From Lysobacteraceae bacterium SCN 69-320 (GTDB taxonomy: Bacteria; Pseudomonadota; Gammaproteobacteria; Xanthomonadales; Rhodanobacteraceae), in NCBI GenBank assembly GCA_001725155.1, contig MEFP01000002.1, forward strand, positions 289,050 to 353,049: DNA of 64,000 bases, written 5' to 3'. This document shows, piece after piece, positions 8,955-16,388 of this stretch (the stretch's first letter is position 1; every line of letters begins with the position of its first letter). The notes beneath the pieces were generated by a model. It ran no database searches, was not told the origin of the DNA, and saw nothing but the letters and a program-made list of their open reading frames with translations. The position numbers and the translations under genes were made by a program.

Positions 8955-9181
8955 TCATGCCGCAGCACGCCATCGAAAGCAGCCGGAGTTCAGACAACAG
9001 TTCTTGAAATCTGCGACCCGAACCGCAGGGGCAGGGGTCTTTGCGACCGAGTTTTTCGCACAGCACCTTGTCGCCGTGGACGATACGCAGGCCGCGCATG
9101 ACGCGCGCTTCCGACGGATAGCCGCGGCGGCGCTTGCTAGTGGACTCGAAAGCTCACCGTGTGGTTGTTCGGTTTACGCAT
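8955..9181 (-). pseudogene. Frameshifted small SEC-C zinc-motif protein
   Basis: A good ribosome site (AAGGAG, 8 bases upstream) precedes the ATG at 9181. That frame reads [14 protein letters not shown] and stops. Skipping one base (9139) continues as [20 protein letters not shown], then [14 protein letters not shown]. Skipping one more base in the AAA at 9007-9009 gives FKNCCLNSG and a TGA at 8955-8957. The reconstructed product of about 75 residues carries a complete SEC-C metal-binding motif ([13 protein letters not shown]). As the sequence stands, the motif is split over three frames. The function of such small SEC-C proteins is not known to me. Either the gene has decayed or two single-base sequence errors are present. 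Confidence 0.65.
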
Positions 9182-9296
9182 GGCACTTCTCCTTACTCTG
9201 AAGCGCGAAATTGGCCGTTCGCGCGGCGGTTCTGATGTTCTTGGCGGGATGGGAAATCGACATCGTGTTCTTTCTCGCCACCTGTGGCGGACAAGC

Positions 9297-9341
9297 AACC
9301 CCATCCCCACCCACTGCCCTCCCCTTGAAGGGGAGGGTTTG
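9297..9341 (+). repeat. GC-palindromic intergenic repeat, left copy of an inverted pair
   Basis: Contains the near-perfect palindrome CCCTCCCCTTGAAGGGGAGG(G), preceded by CCATCCCCACCCA. The copy at 9452-9494 is its reverse complement over about 43 bases with only one or two differences. A pair of opposite-facing palindromic units is the arrangement seen in BIME/REP-type elements. Confidence 0.75.
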
Positions 9342-9451
9342 TTCCGGCCAGCGCTATCAAACTGGTTCCATTCACGCGCATTCTGACGAGCCAGGTGTTC
9401 TTTGGTGAGCCGGATCGATCTTCCCCTCAACAGCTCTCAGGCCAGCCGTAT

Positions 9452-9494
9452 CAAACCCTCCCCTTCAAGGGGAGGGCATGGGTGGGGATGGGTT
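9452..9494 (-). repeat. GC-palindromic intergenic repeat, right copy of an inverted pair
   Basis: The reverse complement of 9297-9341, with the palindrome CCCTCCCCTTCAAGGGGAGG(G) followed by CATGGGTGGGGATGGG. It lies about 50 bases downstream of the ccmE stop. The 110-base spacer between the two copies has no recognisable coding content. Confidence 0.75.
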
Positions 9495-9542
9495 TCACCG
9501 CAGCCCGCAAGAAGAACGAACTCATCGGCACTGCCAACGACC

Positions 9543-10004
9543 TCACTGCGCCGCCGGCGCGCCTTCGCTCACCTCGTGTTTCTTGTGCGCCTTGGCCATG
9601 GCCTCGGCCACGTCGCGCGGCACGTAGTTCTCGTCATGCTTGGCCAGTACTTCGGAGGCGACGAAACGGCTGCCCTCCATGCGGCCGGTCGCGACGACCG
9701 ACTGCTTCTCGCGGAACAGGTCGGGCAGGATGCCGGTGTATTCCACGGCGAGGTCGGCGTCGCCGTCGGTCACCGTGAAGCCGGTTTTCAGCGAGTCGCC
9801 GGCGCGCTGGATCGAGCCGGCCTTGACCATGCCGCCGAGGCGGAAACGCGCGTCGGGCGGCACCTTGCCGGCCTGTACCTCGACCGGCGTGTACAGGTAG
9901 GTGATGTTCTGCTGCAGCGCGAGCACGGTCAGCGCTGCGGCGATGCCGACGGCACCGAGGATCAGCGAGATGACGACGAGGCGGCGTTTGCGGGTCGGGT
10001 TCAT
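9543..10004 (-). CDS. ccmE: Periplasmic heme chaperone CcmE
   Basis: A 153-residue membrane-anchored chaperone that covalently binds heme delivered by CcmABCD and passes it to CcmF. It has an N-terminal anchor (about residues 9-30), an OB-fold core with [11 protein letters not shown], and the heme-binding motif VLAKHDENY with H123 and Y127 (equivalents of E. coli H130/Y134). Its start overlaps the ccmD stop by 4 bases. Downstream, the operon is interrupted before ccmF. Confidence 0.95.
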   Translation of the reverse strand: MNPTRKRRLVVISLILGAVGIAAALTVLALQQNITYLYTPVEVQAGKVPPDARFRLGGMVKAGSIQRAGDSLKTGFTVTDGDADLAVEYTGILPDLFREKQSVVATGRMEGSRFVASEVLAKHDENYVPRDVAEAMAKAHKKHEVSEGAPAAQ

Positions 10005-10177
10005 GCGGTCTCCTCGCTGCGCTTCTGCGCGCGGCGGACTCGGCCGCGCAGTTCGCGCAGCACGCGGCGGCGTTTGAGCAGCGGCGCGACGGCGTCCAGG
10101 GTCAGCACGATCGCGAAGATCGCGAACGAACTCCAGACATAGTTGCCGTAGCCGCCCATGGACAGGAATTCGGTCAT
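10001..10177 (-). CDS. ccmD: Heme exporter protein CcmD
   Basis: A 58-residue single-pass membrane protein that stabilises the CcmABC-CcmE complex and helps release holo-CcmE. It has one hydrophobic helix (about residues 14-34) followed by a strongly basic tail ([19 protein letters not shown]), as usual for CcmD. The start at 10177 overlaps the ccmC stop by 4 bases. The same frame is open far upstream, but only this portion is CcmD. Confidence 0.9.
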   Translation of the reverse strand: MTEFLSMGGYGNYVWSSFAIFAIVLTLDAVAPLLKRRRVLRELRGRVRRAQKRSEETA

Positions 10178-10932
10178 GCGGCGTCTCCGTCGGCGAGTGC
10201 GACCTGGCGCGCCCAGTCCTTGCCGGCTTCGAGTTCGAGCAGGTCGACGCGCGCGCGCGACAGCAGGCTCGCGGCGAACAGGAACTTGGTCGCGATGGCC
10301 ATGATCAGCAGCGGCCAGAGCATGCGCGAGTCGATCAGCGAAGGACCGAACAGGCGCACCGTGGAGCCCTGATGCAGGGTGTTCCACCAGTTGACCGAGA
10401 AATGCACGATCGGCAGGTTGACGATGCCGACCAGGGCCAGGAACGCGGCCGCGCGCGAGGCCTGGCGGCGGTCCTCGATGGCCTGGTACAGGCCCATGAC
10501 GCCGAAGTAGAGGAACAGCAGCACGAGCTCGGAGGTCAGCCGCGCATCCCAGGTCCACCAGGTGCCCCACATGGGCTTGCCCCAGAGCGAGCCGGTGGCC
10601 AGGCAGATGAAGGTGAAGGCGGCGCCGATCGGCGCGGCGGCCATGGCCAGGGTTTCCGACAGCTTGATGCGCCAGATCAGCGCGATGAAGCCGTTGAGCG
10701 CCATGAAGCCGTAGATGAACAGGCTCATCCAGGCGCTCGGCACGTGCACGTAGATGATGCGGAACGCGTCGCTCTGCTGGTAGTCCGACGGCGCCAGCAC
10801 GAGGCCGCCGTACAGGCCGACCGCGAGGCTGATCAGGCCCAGGCCCCAGAGCCACGGCAGCAGGCGACCGGCCAGCCGGTAGAAGTACGGCGGCGATCCG
10901 AGCTTGTGAAACCAGAGGACGAGTGGATTCAT
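10174..10932 (-). CDS. ccmC: Heme transporter/handling protein CcmC
   Basis: A 252-residue protein with six predicted membrane helices that presents heme to CcmE. It has the WWD signature [13 protein letters not shown] (about residues 123-135), with flanking conserved histidines in YVHVPSAW (H63) and the later [12 protein letters not shown] loop. It lies between ccmB and ccmD in the standard order; the gap to the ccmB stop is about 40 bases. Confidence 0.95.
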   Translation of the reverse strand: MNPLVLWFHKLGSPPYFYRLAGRLLPWLWGLGLISLAVGLYGGLVLAPSDYQQSDAFRIIYVHVPSAWMSLFIYGFMALNGFIALIWRIKLSETLAMAAAPIGAAFTFICLATGSLWGKPMWGTWWTWDARLTSELVLLFLYFGVMGLYQAIEDRRQASRAAAFLALVGIVNLPIVHFSVNWWNTLHQGSTVRLFGPSLIDSRMLWPLLIMAIATKFLFAASLLSRARVDLLELEAGKDWARQVALADGDAA

Positions 10933-10972
10933 GGATTCGTATACGGGTGGTTGTCGCGGCCCGCCATTGCCG

Positions 10973-11656
10973 TCAGCTCAGCGAGATGCGCAGCGCCGCT
11001 GCGCAGGCCAGCGGAGCGAGCACCAGGGTCAGCGCCAGACCGGCGCCGAGCCAGAGCAGCGGCGCGAGCACCGGCAGGCCCTGGCCGGCGGCGTTGCAGG
11101 CGCCGGCGGCGAAGATCAGCACCGGCACGTACAGCGGTAAAACCAACAGCGCCAGGAGCATACCAGAGCGGCGCATGCCGACCGTCAGCGCGACGCAGAC
11201 CGCGCCGATCAGGCTCAGCAGCGGCGTGGACAGGGCCAGCGCAGCCAGGAGCACCGGCAGTTCGCTGCGCGGCAGATACAGCAGTTCGCCGAGCAGCGGC
11301 GCGACCAGCAGCAGCGGCAGCGCGGTGGTGAGCCAGTGCACGGCGATCTTGCAGGCCAGCAGCAGCGGCAGCGGATGCGGCGACAGCACCAGCTGTTCCA
11401 GCGAGCCGTCCTCGAAGTCGGAGCGGAACAGCGCGTCCAGCGACAGCAGTCCGGCCAGCAGCAGCGCGACCAGTACGGTGCCGGCCGAAATCCGCGCCAG
11501 CGCGTTGGGCTCCGGGCCCAGCGCGAACGGGAACAGCACGACGACCATGACCGCGAACAGCACCGGGTTCAGCGCGTCGCCGCGCCGGCGCCAGACCAGG
11601 CTGAAGTCGCGCACGAACAGCGCGCGGCAGGCGGAAAACGAGGTGCCGTAGCTCAT
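10973..11656 (-). CDS. ccmB: Heme exporter protein CcmB (ABC membrane subunit)
   Basis: A 227-residue membrane subunit of the CcmAB ABC transporter that drives release of holo-CcmE. It has six hydrophobic segments and a CcmB-type N-terminus (RALFVRDFSLVWRRRGDALN), plus the FRSDFEDGSLEQL loop typical of the family. The open frame continues upstream of ccmA in another context; the ATG at 11656 overlaps the ccmA stop by 4 bases and gives the family length. Confidence 0.94.
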   Translation of the reverse strand: MSYGTSFSACRALFVRDFSLVWRRRGDALNPVLFAVMVVVLFPFALGPEPNALARISAGTVLVALLLAGLLSLDALFRSDFEDGSLEQLVLSPHPLPLLLACKIAVHWLTTALPLLLVAPLLGELLYLPRSELPVLLAALALSTPLLSLIGAVCVALTVGMRRSGMLLALLVLPLYVPVLIFAAGACNAAGQGLPVLAPLLWLGAGLALTLVLAPLACAAALRISLS

Positions 11657-12315
11657 GCGGCGAACTCCCGGTCGACCGCGTCCAGGCGGATGCGCCGCGG
11701 CGTGCCCGAGGTGTAGGCATAGGCGCCGTGGGAGGTGATCAGCGCCGCGCCGCCGCGCAGCGCATGCAGTTCGAGCAGACGGTTGACCAGCGTGATGCCT
11801 TCGCGGTCGAGATTGGCGTAGGGCTCGTCGAGCAGCCACAGCGCGGCCGGCACCAGCAGCAGCCGGGCCAGCGCGACGCGCTTCTTCTGGCCGGCCGAAA
11901 GCTGGCGCAGCGGCAGATCCTCGTAGCCTTCCAGGCCCACGCTCTTGAGCGCGTGATACGGCGTGATGCCCGGGCGCAGGCCGCCCAGACCGATCGCGAA
12001 GCGCAGGTTCTGCAATGGGGACAATTCTCCCTTGACGCCGAGCAGATGGCCGAGCAGCGCGACCTGATGCGACAGCCGCGCGAGGGTCAGCGGCTCGCCG
12101 TTGAGCAGCACCTCGCCGGCGCCGGGCGGCAGCAGGCCGGACAGCACCTTGAGCAGGGTGGTCTTGCCGCTGCCGTTGTCGCCTTCCATGAGCACGACGT
12201 CGCCGGCGTCCAGACGGAAGCTCAGCGGGCCGAAGATGGGTTCGTCGTTGCGCAGGTAGGCGAGGCCGCGCGCCTCGAGCAGCGGCGGCGTCTCCGGAGG
12301 AGTCGGGGAATTCAT
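11653..12315 (-). CDS. ccmA: Heme exporter ATP-binding protein CcmA
   Basis: A 220-residue ABC ATPase and first gene of the ccm cluster. It has Walker A GDNGSGKTT (about residues 45-53), the ABC signature LSAGQKKRVALARLLL and Walker B LWLLDEPYANLD. It energises CcmBCD-dependent release of heme-loaded CcmE. About 100 bases containing a GC-alternating run (cgcgcgcgcgc) separate it from the kinase gene upstream on the same strand. Confidence 0.95.
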   Translation of the reverse strand: MNSPTPPETPPLLEARGLAYLRNDEPIFGPLSFRLDAGDVVLMEGDNGSGKTTLLKVLSGLLPPGAGEVLLNGEPLTLARLSHQVALLGHLLGVKGELSPLQNLRFAIGLGGLRPGITPYHALKSVGLEGYEDLPLRQLSAGQKKRVALARLLLVPAALWLLDEPYANLDREGITLVNRLLELHALRGGAALITSHGAYAYTSGTPRRIRLDAVDREFAA

Positions 12316-12413
12316 GCGGGCGCAATCCTAACCGCGCGCGCGCGCGCTTGCCACGCACCGTGGCATTGCGCCGCAGAACCGGCGGGCGCGCGCCGACTTG
12401 TCCGCGGTGGTGT

Positions 12414-15317
12414 TCAGCGCGGTTTCCGGGCCAGATGGGCGTACAACTGACGCAGGTTCTCCGGATCCGCGTTCGCCCACTGCGGCAGCAGCGCCTCGGC
12501 CCGGTCGGCGGCCTCGCGCGCCGCGGCGGCGCGACCCTGGCGGCGCGCCGCCTCGGCGATGACCGCCCAGGCCATCGCCTGCGCGCCGGCGCCACCGGCG
12601 CCGACCTCCGCACCTTCCTCGGCCACGTGCCGGGCCAGCCGTTCGGCCTCCGCAGATGCGCCTAGCGCGAGTTCGGCGCGAGCCTGGCCGAGCAGCGCGC
12701 CGGCATAGCGCAGGTCCTTGCGCGCGCCGAGCTTCTCCAGCAGCGCCGCGCTGGAGCGGTAGCTGTCGCGCGCGGCCTGCGCGTGGCCGTGGATCAGCTG
12801 GGCCGCGGCCAGGGTCTGGCGCATGGCTGCGTTGTCGCGGCTGTCGGCCAGCAGCTTGTCGGCGATGGCAACGCCCTCGGCGGCCAGGGTCTCGGCTTCG
12901 GCGCCGTTGCCGCGGCGCCGCTGCAGCTGGCTCAGGCCGTTGAGGCTGGCCATCACGAGCGGATGCACGTCGCCGACGTTGGCGCGGTTGCGCGCGAGTG
13001 CGGCGCGCAGCAGTGGCTCGGCCTCGTCGAAGCGTTCCAGCCGGGTCAGGCCGATGCCGAGGTTGCTCTGGATGGTCAGGCCCTGCGGCGAGTCGAGCAG
13101 ATGGTTGTCGCGATAGATGTCGCGTGCCTCGCTGAGCAGGTCGACCATGCGGCCGAAGTCCTGCCGCGACATGGCCAGGGTGGCCAGCGAGTTCAGGGTC
13201 GAGGCGACGCTGGGATGACGCGGCCCGAGCGCGGCGCGCTGGATCGCCAGCGCTTCGTCCAGCGCTGCGGCGCATTCCTCGATGCGGCCCTGCTGGCGCA
13301 GCACGATGCCGAGGATCTGCAAAGTCTCGCCGACTGCCGCATGCTGCGGGCCGAAGCGCTTGCGGCGTATGTCCAGCGCCCGGCGCAGTTCGCGCTCGGC
13401 GTCGGCGCTGCGCTGGCGGTCGGCCAGCAAGGTGGCGTAGTCGTTGCGCACTTCGCCGACCTGGGAATGCTCCTTGCCGTAGGCCTGCTCGGTGCGCGCG
13501 ATCGCGTCGCGGAACGCCGTGTCGGCTTCGTCGTAGCGCGCCAGCCGGCTCAGCAGCAATGCCTCGATCTGCCGGTCGCGGGCCTGTTCGCGCGCGCCGG
13601 CCGGGCCGAGCTCCGTGCTGATCGCCGCGGCCGCGCGTATCGCCTGCAGGCCGTCGGTGAAGCGGCCCTGGCGGTCGTGGATCACGGCCTGCTCGGCCAG
13701 CGCCGCGGCGCGCTGGGGCGGCGGCGTGTCCGTGCCGGTGGCCTCGGCCAGCAGGGCCAGCGCCTGGTCGAACTGCGCGCGTTCGCGATAGGTGCGCGCG
13801 AGTTCGATCGCTGTGTCGATGCTGCGTTCCTGGTCGTGCGGCGCGCGCAGGCCGGTGCGCGCCTGTTCCAGCAACTGCGCGGCCTGGTCGAACTGGCCGA
13901 GCTGGCGGTACAGGGTGCCGAGCGTCTGGCGCATCTGCGCCTGCAGCGCGGGCTGGTCGGCGAGTTCCTGGTCGACGCGCGCCACACCCTGATCCAGCAG
14001 TTCGCGCGCGGTCACTCGGGCGCCGGCGGCCGCATCGGGTGCGGCGGCATCGAATACGCCGGTCAGGAAGCGCTGCGCGGCCTGGGCCAGTTCGGCCTCG
14101 CGCGCGGCGCGGCGTGCCTGCGACAGGGCCAGCGCGCTGCCGGCGACGATCGCGAGCAGGGCCAGCAGCAGTGCGGTCGAGGCCACGCGATGGCGTGCGA
14201 CGTAGCGGCGCAGCCGGTACCAGCCGCTGTCGCGGCGCGCGAGTATCGGCGCGCCGCGCAGGTAGCGGCGCACGTCGTCGGCGAGCGCCTGCGCGGTCGC
14301 ATAGCGTCGCGCCGGTTCGGCGTCGGTTGCGCGCGCGACGATGATGCCGAGATCGCCGCGCAGCCGCCGCGGCGCGACCGGCCCGGTGGCCTGGGCCGCG
14401 TTGCTCAGGCGGTCGCTCGGCGCGCCGGCGCGCGCGGCCGGGTTGTCGTGGAAGCGTGCGCCCGACAGCAGCTCGAACAGCAGTACGCCGAGTGCATAGA
14501 CGTCGACGGCCGTACCGACGTGCTCGCCGCGCACCTGTTCCGGCGCCGCGTAGGCGCGGCTCAGGAAGCGCGCGCCGGTGCGCGTCTGGCTGTCGGCCTC
14601 GTCTTCCTCGAGCACCTTGGCCACGCCGAAGTCGAGCAGATGCGGACGCCCGTCCGCATCGACGAGCACATTGCCGGGCTTCAGGTCGCGATGCACGACG
14701 AGCTGGCCATGGGCGTAGGCGACCGCTTCGGCGAGTTCGACGAACAGGTCCAGGCGCTGGCTCAGGGTCATGCGCGGCGATGCGGCCCATTCGTTCAGCG
14801 GTACGCCGGCGACGTATTCCATGACGAACCAGGGCTGGCCCGATTCGCTGATGCCGCCGTCGAGCAGGCGTGCGATCTGCGCATGCTGCAGCTGGGCGAG
14901 GATTCGCCGCTCGCGGCGGAAGCGGGCGAGGATCTCGCCCGAATCCATGCCGCGCTTGATCCATTTCAGCGCGCCCTGCTGCACGTAGCCGTCGCCGTCG
15001 CGCGTGGCGAGGAAGACCGCGCCCATGCCGCCTCGGCCGAGCCGCCGGCGTATGGTCCAGCCGCCGATGCAGGTGCCGGGAGCCAGCTCGTCGTTGCTGC
15101 CGTCGGCAAGCCGTTCGGCGACCGCGCCGGCGCCGGCGTCGAGCAGATGCGGCGCGGCTTCCGCCGCGAGCAGTTGTGCGAGCAGCGCAGCCAGCGCCGG
15201 ATCGCCGGCGGTCCGCGCCGTGACGAACGCGGCGCGCTGTGCCGGGTCGAGTTCCAGCGCCTCGCGCAGCAGCGCGAACGCGCGGCGCTTGCGCGCGAGT
15301 TCGCTGTCCTGGCTCAT
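12414..15317 (-). CDS. Serine/threonine protein kinase with TPR domain, coupled to an ECF sigma factor
   Basis: A 967-residue Hanks-type kinase. An N-terminal helical extension (residues 1-80) precedes the glycine loop LGRGGMGAVF (93-102), catalytic K118, the loop VVHRDLKPGN (207-216), DFG (229-231) and APEQVRG. One membrane helix (about 379-398) separates the cytoplasmic kinase from a long TPR array (for example AQFDQALALLAEA) that is probably periplasmic. The start at 15317 overlaps the sigma factor stop by 4 bases (ATGA), so both are made from one transcript. Sigma factors of this kind are commonly encoded beside such kinases, and the likely role is phosphorylation-dependent control of the sigma factor, which is an inference. 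Substrate and signal are unknown. Confidence 0.92.
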   Translation of the reverse strand: MSQDSELARKRRAFALLREALELDPAQRAAFVTARTAGDPALAALLAQLLAAEAAPHLLDAGAGAVAERLADGSNDELAPGTCIGGWTIRRRLGRGGMGAVFLATRDGDGYVQQGALKWIKRGMDSGEILARFRRERRILAQLQHAQIARLLDGGISESGQPWFVMEYVAGVPLNEWAASPRMTLSQRLDLFVELAEAVAYAHGQLVVHRDLKPGNVLVDADGRPHLLDFGVAKVLEEDEADSQTRTGARFLSRAYAAPEQVRGEHVGTAVDVYALGVLLFELLSGARFHDNPAARAGAPSDRLSNAAQATGPVAPRRLRGDLGIIVARATDAEPARRYATAQALADDVRRYLRGAPILARRDSGWYRLRRYVARHRVASTALLLALLAIVAGSALALSQARRAAREAELAQAAQRFLTGVFDAAAPDAAAGARVTARELLDQGVARVDQELADQPALQAQMRQTLGTLYRQLGQFDQAAQLLEQARTGLRAPHDQERSIDTAIELARTYRERAQFDQALALLAEATGTDTPPPQRAAALAEQAVIHDRQGRFTDGLQAIRAAAAISTELGPAGAREQARDRQIEALLLSRLARYDEADTAFRDAIARTEQAYGKEHSQVGEVRNDYATLLADRQRSADAERELRRALDIRRKRFGPQHAAVGETLQILGIVLRQQGRIEECAAALDEALAIQRAALGPRHPSVASTLNSLATLAMSRQDFGRMVDLLSEARDIYRDNHLLDSPQGLTIQSNLGIGLTRLERFDEAEPLLRAALARNRANVGDVHPLVMASLNGLSQLQRRRGNGAEAETLAAEGVAIADKLLADSRDNAAMRQTLAAAQLIHGHAQAARDSYRSSAALLEKLGARKDLRYAGALLGQARAELALGASAEAERLARHVAEEGAEVGAGGAGAQAMAWAVIAEAARRQGRAAAAREAADRAEALLPQWANADPENLRQLYAHLARKPR

Positions 15318-15880
15318 GTGCCGGTTGCGCCGGCGCCCATCTCGGTCGCGAGCAGGGCCCGCGCCGCCTGCCAGTCGCGCATGACCGTGCGCACGGTCAG
15401 TCCCTCGAGCTCGGCGACTTCGGGAAATGCGAGGCCGCCGAAGAAATGCAGCTGCACGACGCGCGCGGCGCGCTCGTCGATCTGCTCCAGCGTGTTCAGG
15501 GCCTGATCCAGCGCGAGCACTTCGACCGCATCGGCGGGATCCTCCGGCAGACGCTCGTCGAGCGTCACCATGACCGCGCCGCCGCCGCGCTTGTCGGCCT
15601 GCACGCGGCGCGCGTGGTCGACCATGACCTGGCGCATGGCGCGCGCGGCCAGTGCCATGAAGTGCTGGCGCGTGCGCGTGCTGAGCTGGCTGGCCGCGGC
15701 GAGCTTGACGTAGGTCTCGTTGACCAGCGCGGTCGTCGACAGCGTCAGTCCGAAATTGCCGCGCAGCTGATGCCGTGCGCACTGGCGCAGTTCGTCGTAG
15801 AGCAGGGTGAACAGGCGGTCCTGGGCGGCGCCGTCGCCGCTATTGGCGGCGGCGAGCAAAGCGGTCACGTCGTCGTGCAT
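15314..15880 (-). CDS. ECF-type RNA polymerase sigma factor (kinase-associated subfamily)
   Basis: A 188-residue sigma-70-like factor. Region 2 (LLYDELRQCARHQLRG to ARAMRQVMVDHARR) and region 4 (LNTLEQIDERAARVVQLHFF then FPEVAELEGLTVRTVMRDWQ) are recognisable. It resembles the ECF subfamily found with Ser/Thr kinases, and no anti-sigma factor gene is adjacent. I chose the ATG at 15880 (MHDDVTALL), with GGGAAG about 6 bases upstream. The frame remains open to 15937, but that N-terminus looks non-coding. The downstream kinase gene overlaps it by 4 bases. Confidence 0.9.
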   Translation of the reverse strand: MHDDVTALLAAANSGDGAAQDRLFTLLYDELRQCARHQLRGNFGLTLSTTALVNETYVKLAAASQLSTRTRQHFMALAARAMRQVMVDHARRVQADKRGGGAVMVTLDERLPEDPADAVEVLALDQALNTLEQIDERAARVVQLHFFGGLAFPEVAELEGLTVRTVMRDWQAARALLATEMGAGATGT

Positions 15881-15953
15881 GGAGGCTTCCCGGATCGTCC
15901 GTAGGCAACTGTGCGAGGGGAACGGCGCGGGCGTCAATGCCGCCGCAGGGATT

Positions 15954-16388
15954 TCAGACGTCGTTCCTCATGTCGCCATAGCCTCGCAGCTGCGTCGCGG
16001 CGTTTCTGTGCGCCAGCACGATCGCATTCTGCGAATGGCGACACGCCAGCGTGTCGACGGCGGTCAACGCAAGGCCGGCGACGAGCAGCGACGGTTCGCG
16101 CCAGCGCTGCCCCGGCAGGTGGCCTGCACCGGGCAGCACGCGCGCGCCGGCGACGCTGCGGATCTCGCGCAGCAGCGTGCGCTGCGCGGCGCGATTGTGC
16201 GCGGCCGACTGCAGCCGCGAGCGCGGGTTGTACGCGGTGATGAATGCGGCGAACGGCGCATCGGCGAGCCAGTCCGCCAGCGGCGCCGGCAGCGGCTCGC
16301 CGATGCGCAAGGTCGCGCGGCCGCCGCCCGGCAGGCGCACGTCATAGTGGCAGGCGGCGTACAGCCGATGCAGCGCGGCCGGATCCAT
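15954..16388 (-). CDS. DUF3293 family protein
   Basis: A 144-residue protein of unknown function with family-typical stretches: FAAFITAYNPRSR near the middle, then HLPGQRWREPSLLVAG and a late ACRHSQNAIVLAHRN. There is no signal peptide or membrane helix, so it should be cytoplasmic. Its ATG at 16388 overlaps the last base of the kmo stop, so it is translationally coupled to the kynurenine genes; whether it works in that pathway is not known. Confidence 0.75.
   Translation of the reverse strand: MDPAALHRLYAACHYDVRLPGGGRATLRIGEPLPAPLADWLADAPFAAFITAYNPRSRLQSAAHNRAAQRTLLREIRSVAGARVLPGAGHLPGQRWREPSLLVAGLALTAVDTLACRHSQNAIVLAHRNAATQLRGYGDMRNDV

Larger units (their letters stand above)
9182..9542. 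other. Intergenic stretch inside the ccm operon (repeat pair)
   Basis: These 361 bases lie between ccmE and the SEC-C remnant. The only structure I can support is the inverted pair of palindromic repeats at 9297-9341 and 9452-9494. The open frames here (for example 9137-9430) are low-complexity products of the repeats and are not convincing genes. Confidence 0.6.

Noticed and set aside
8917..9099. A 60-codon frame with CPCGSG that could be called an intact SEC-C gene
   Set aside because: It lacks the closing CC of the motif and a ribosome site; the missing parts lie in neighbouring frames, so it is better described as a frameshifted gene.
9137..9430. A 97-codon minus-strand frame covering the palindromic repeats
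   Set aside because: Only its last 14 codons belong to the real start of the SEC-C gene; the rest translates repeat DNA.
12783..15506. A 907-codon plus-strand frame opposite the second kinase gene
   Set aside because: It is antisense to a protein with all Hanks kinase motifs and has no domain of its own.
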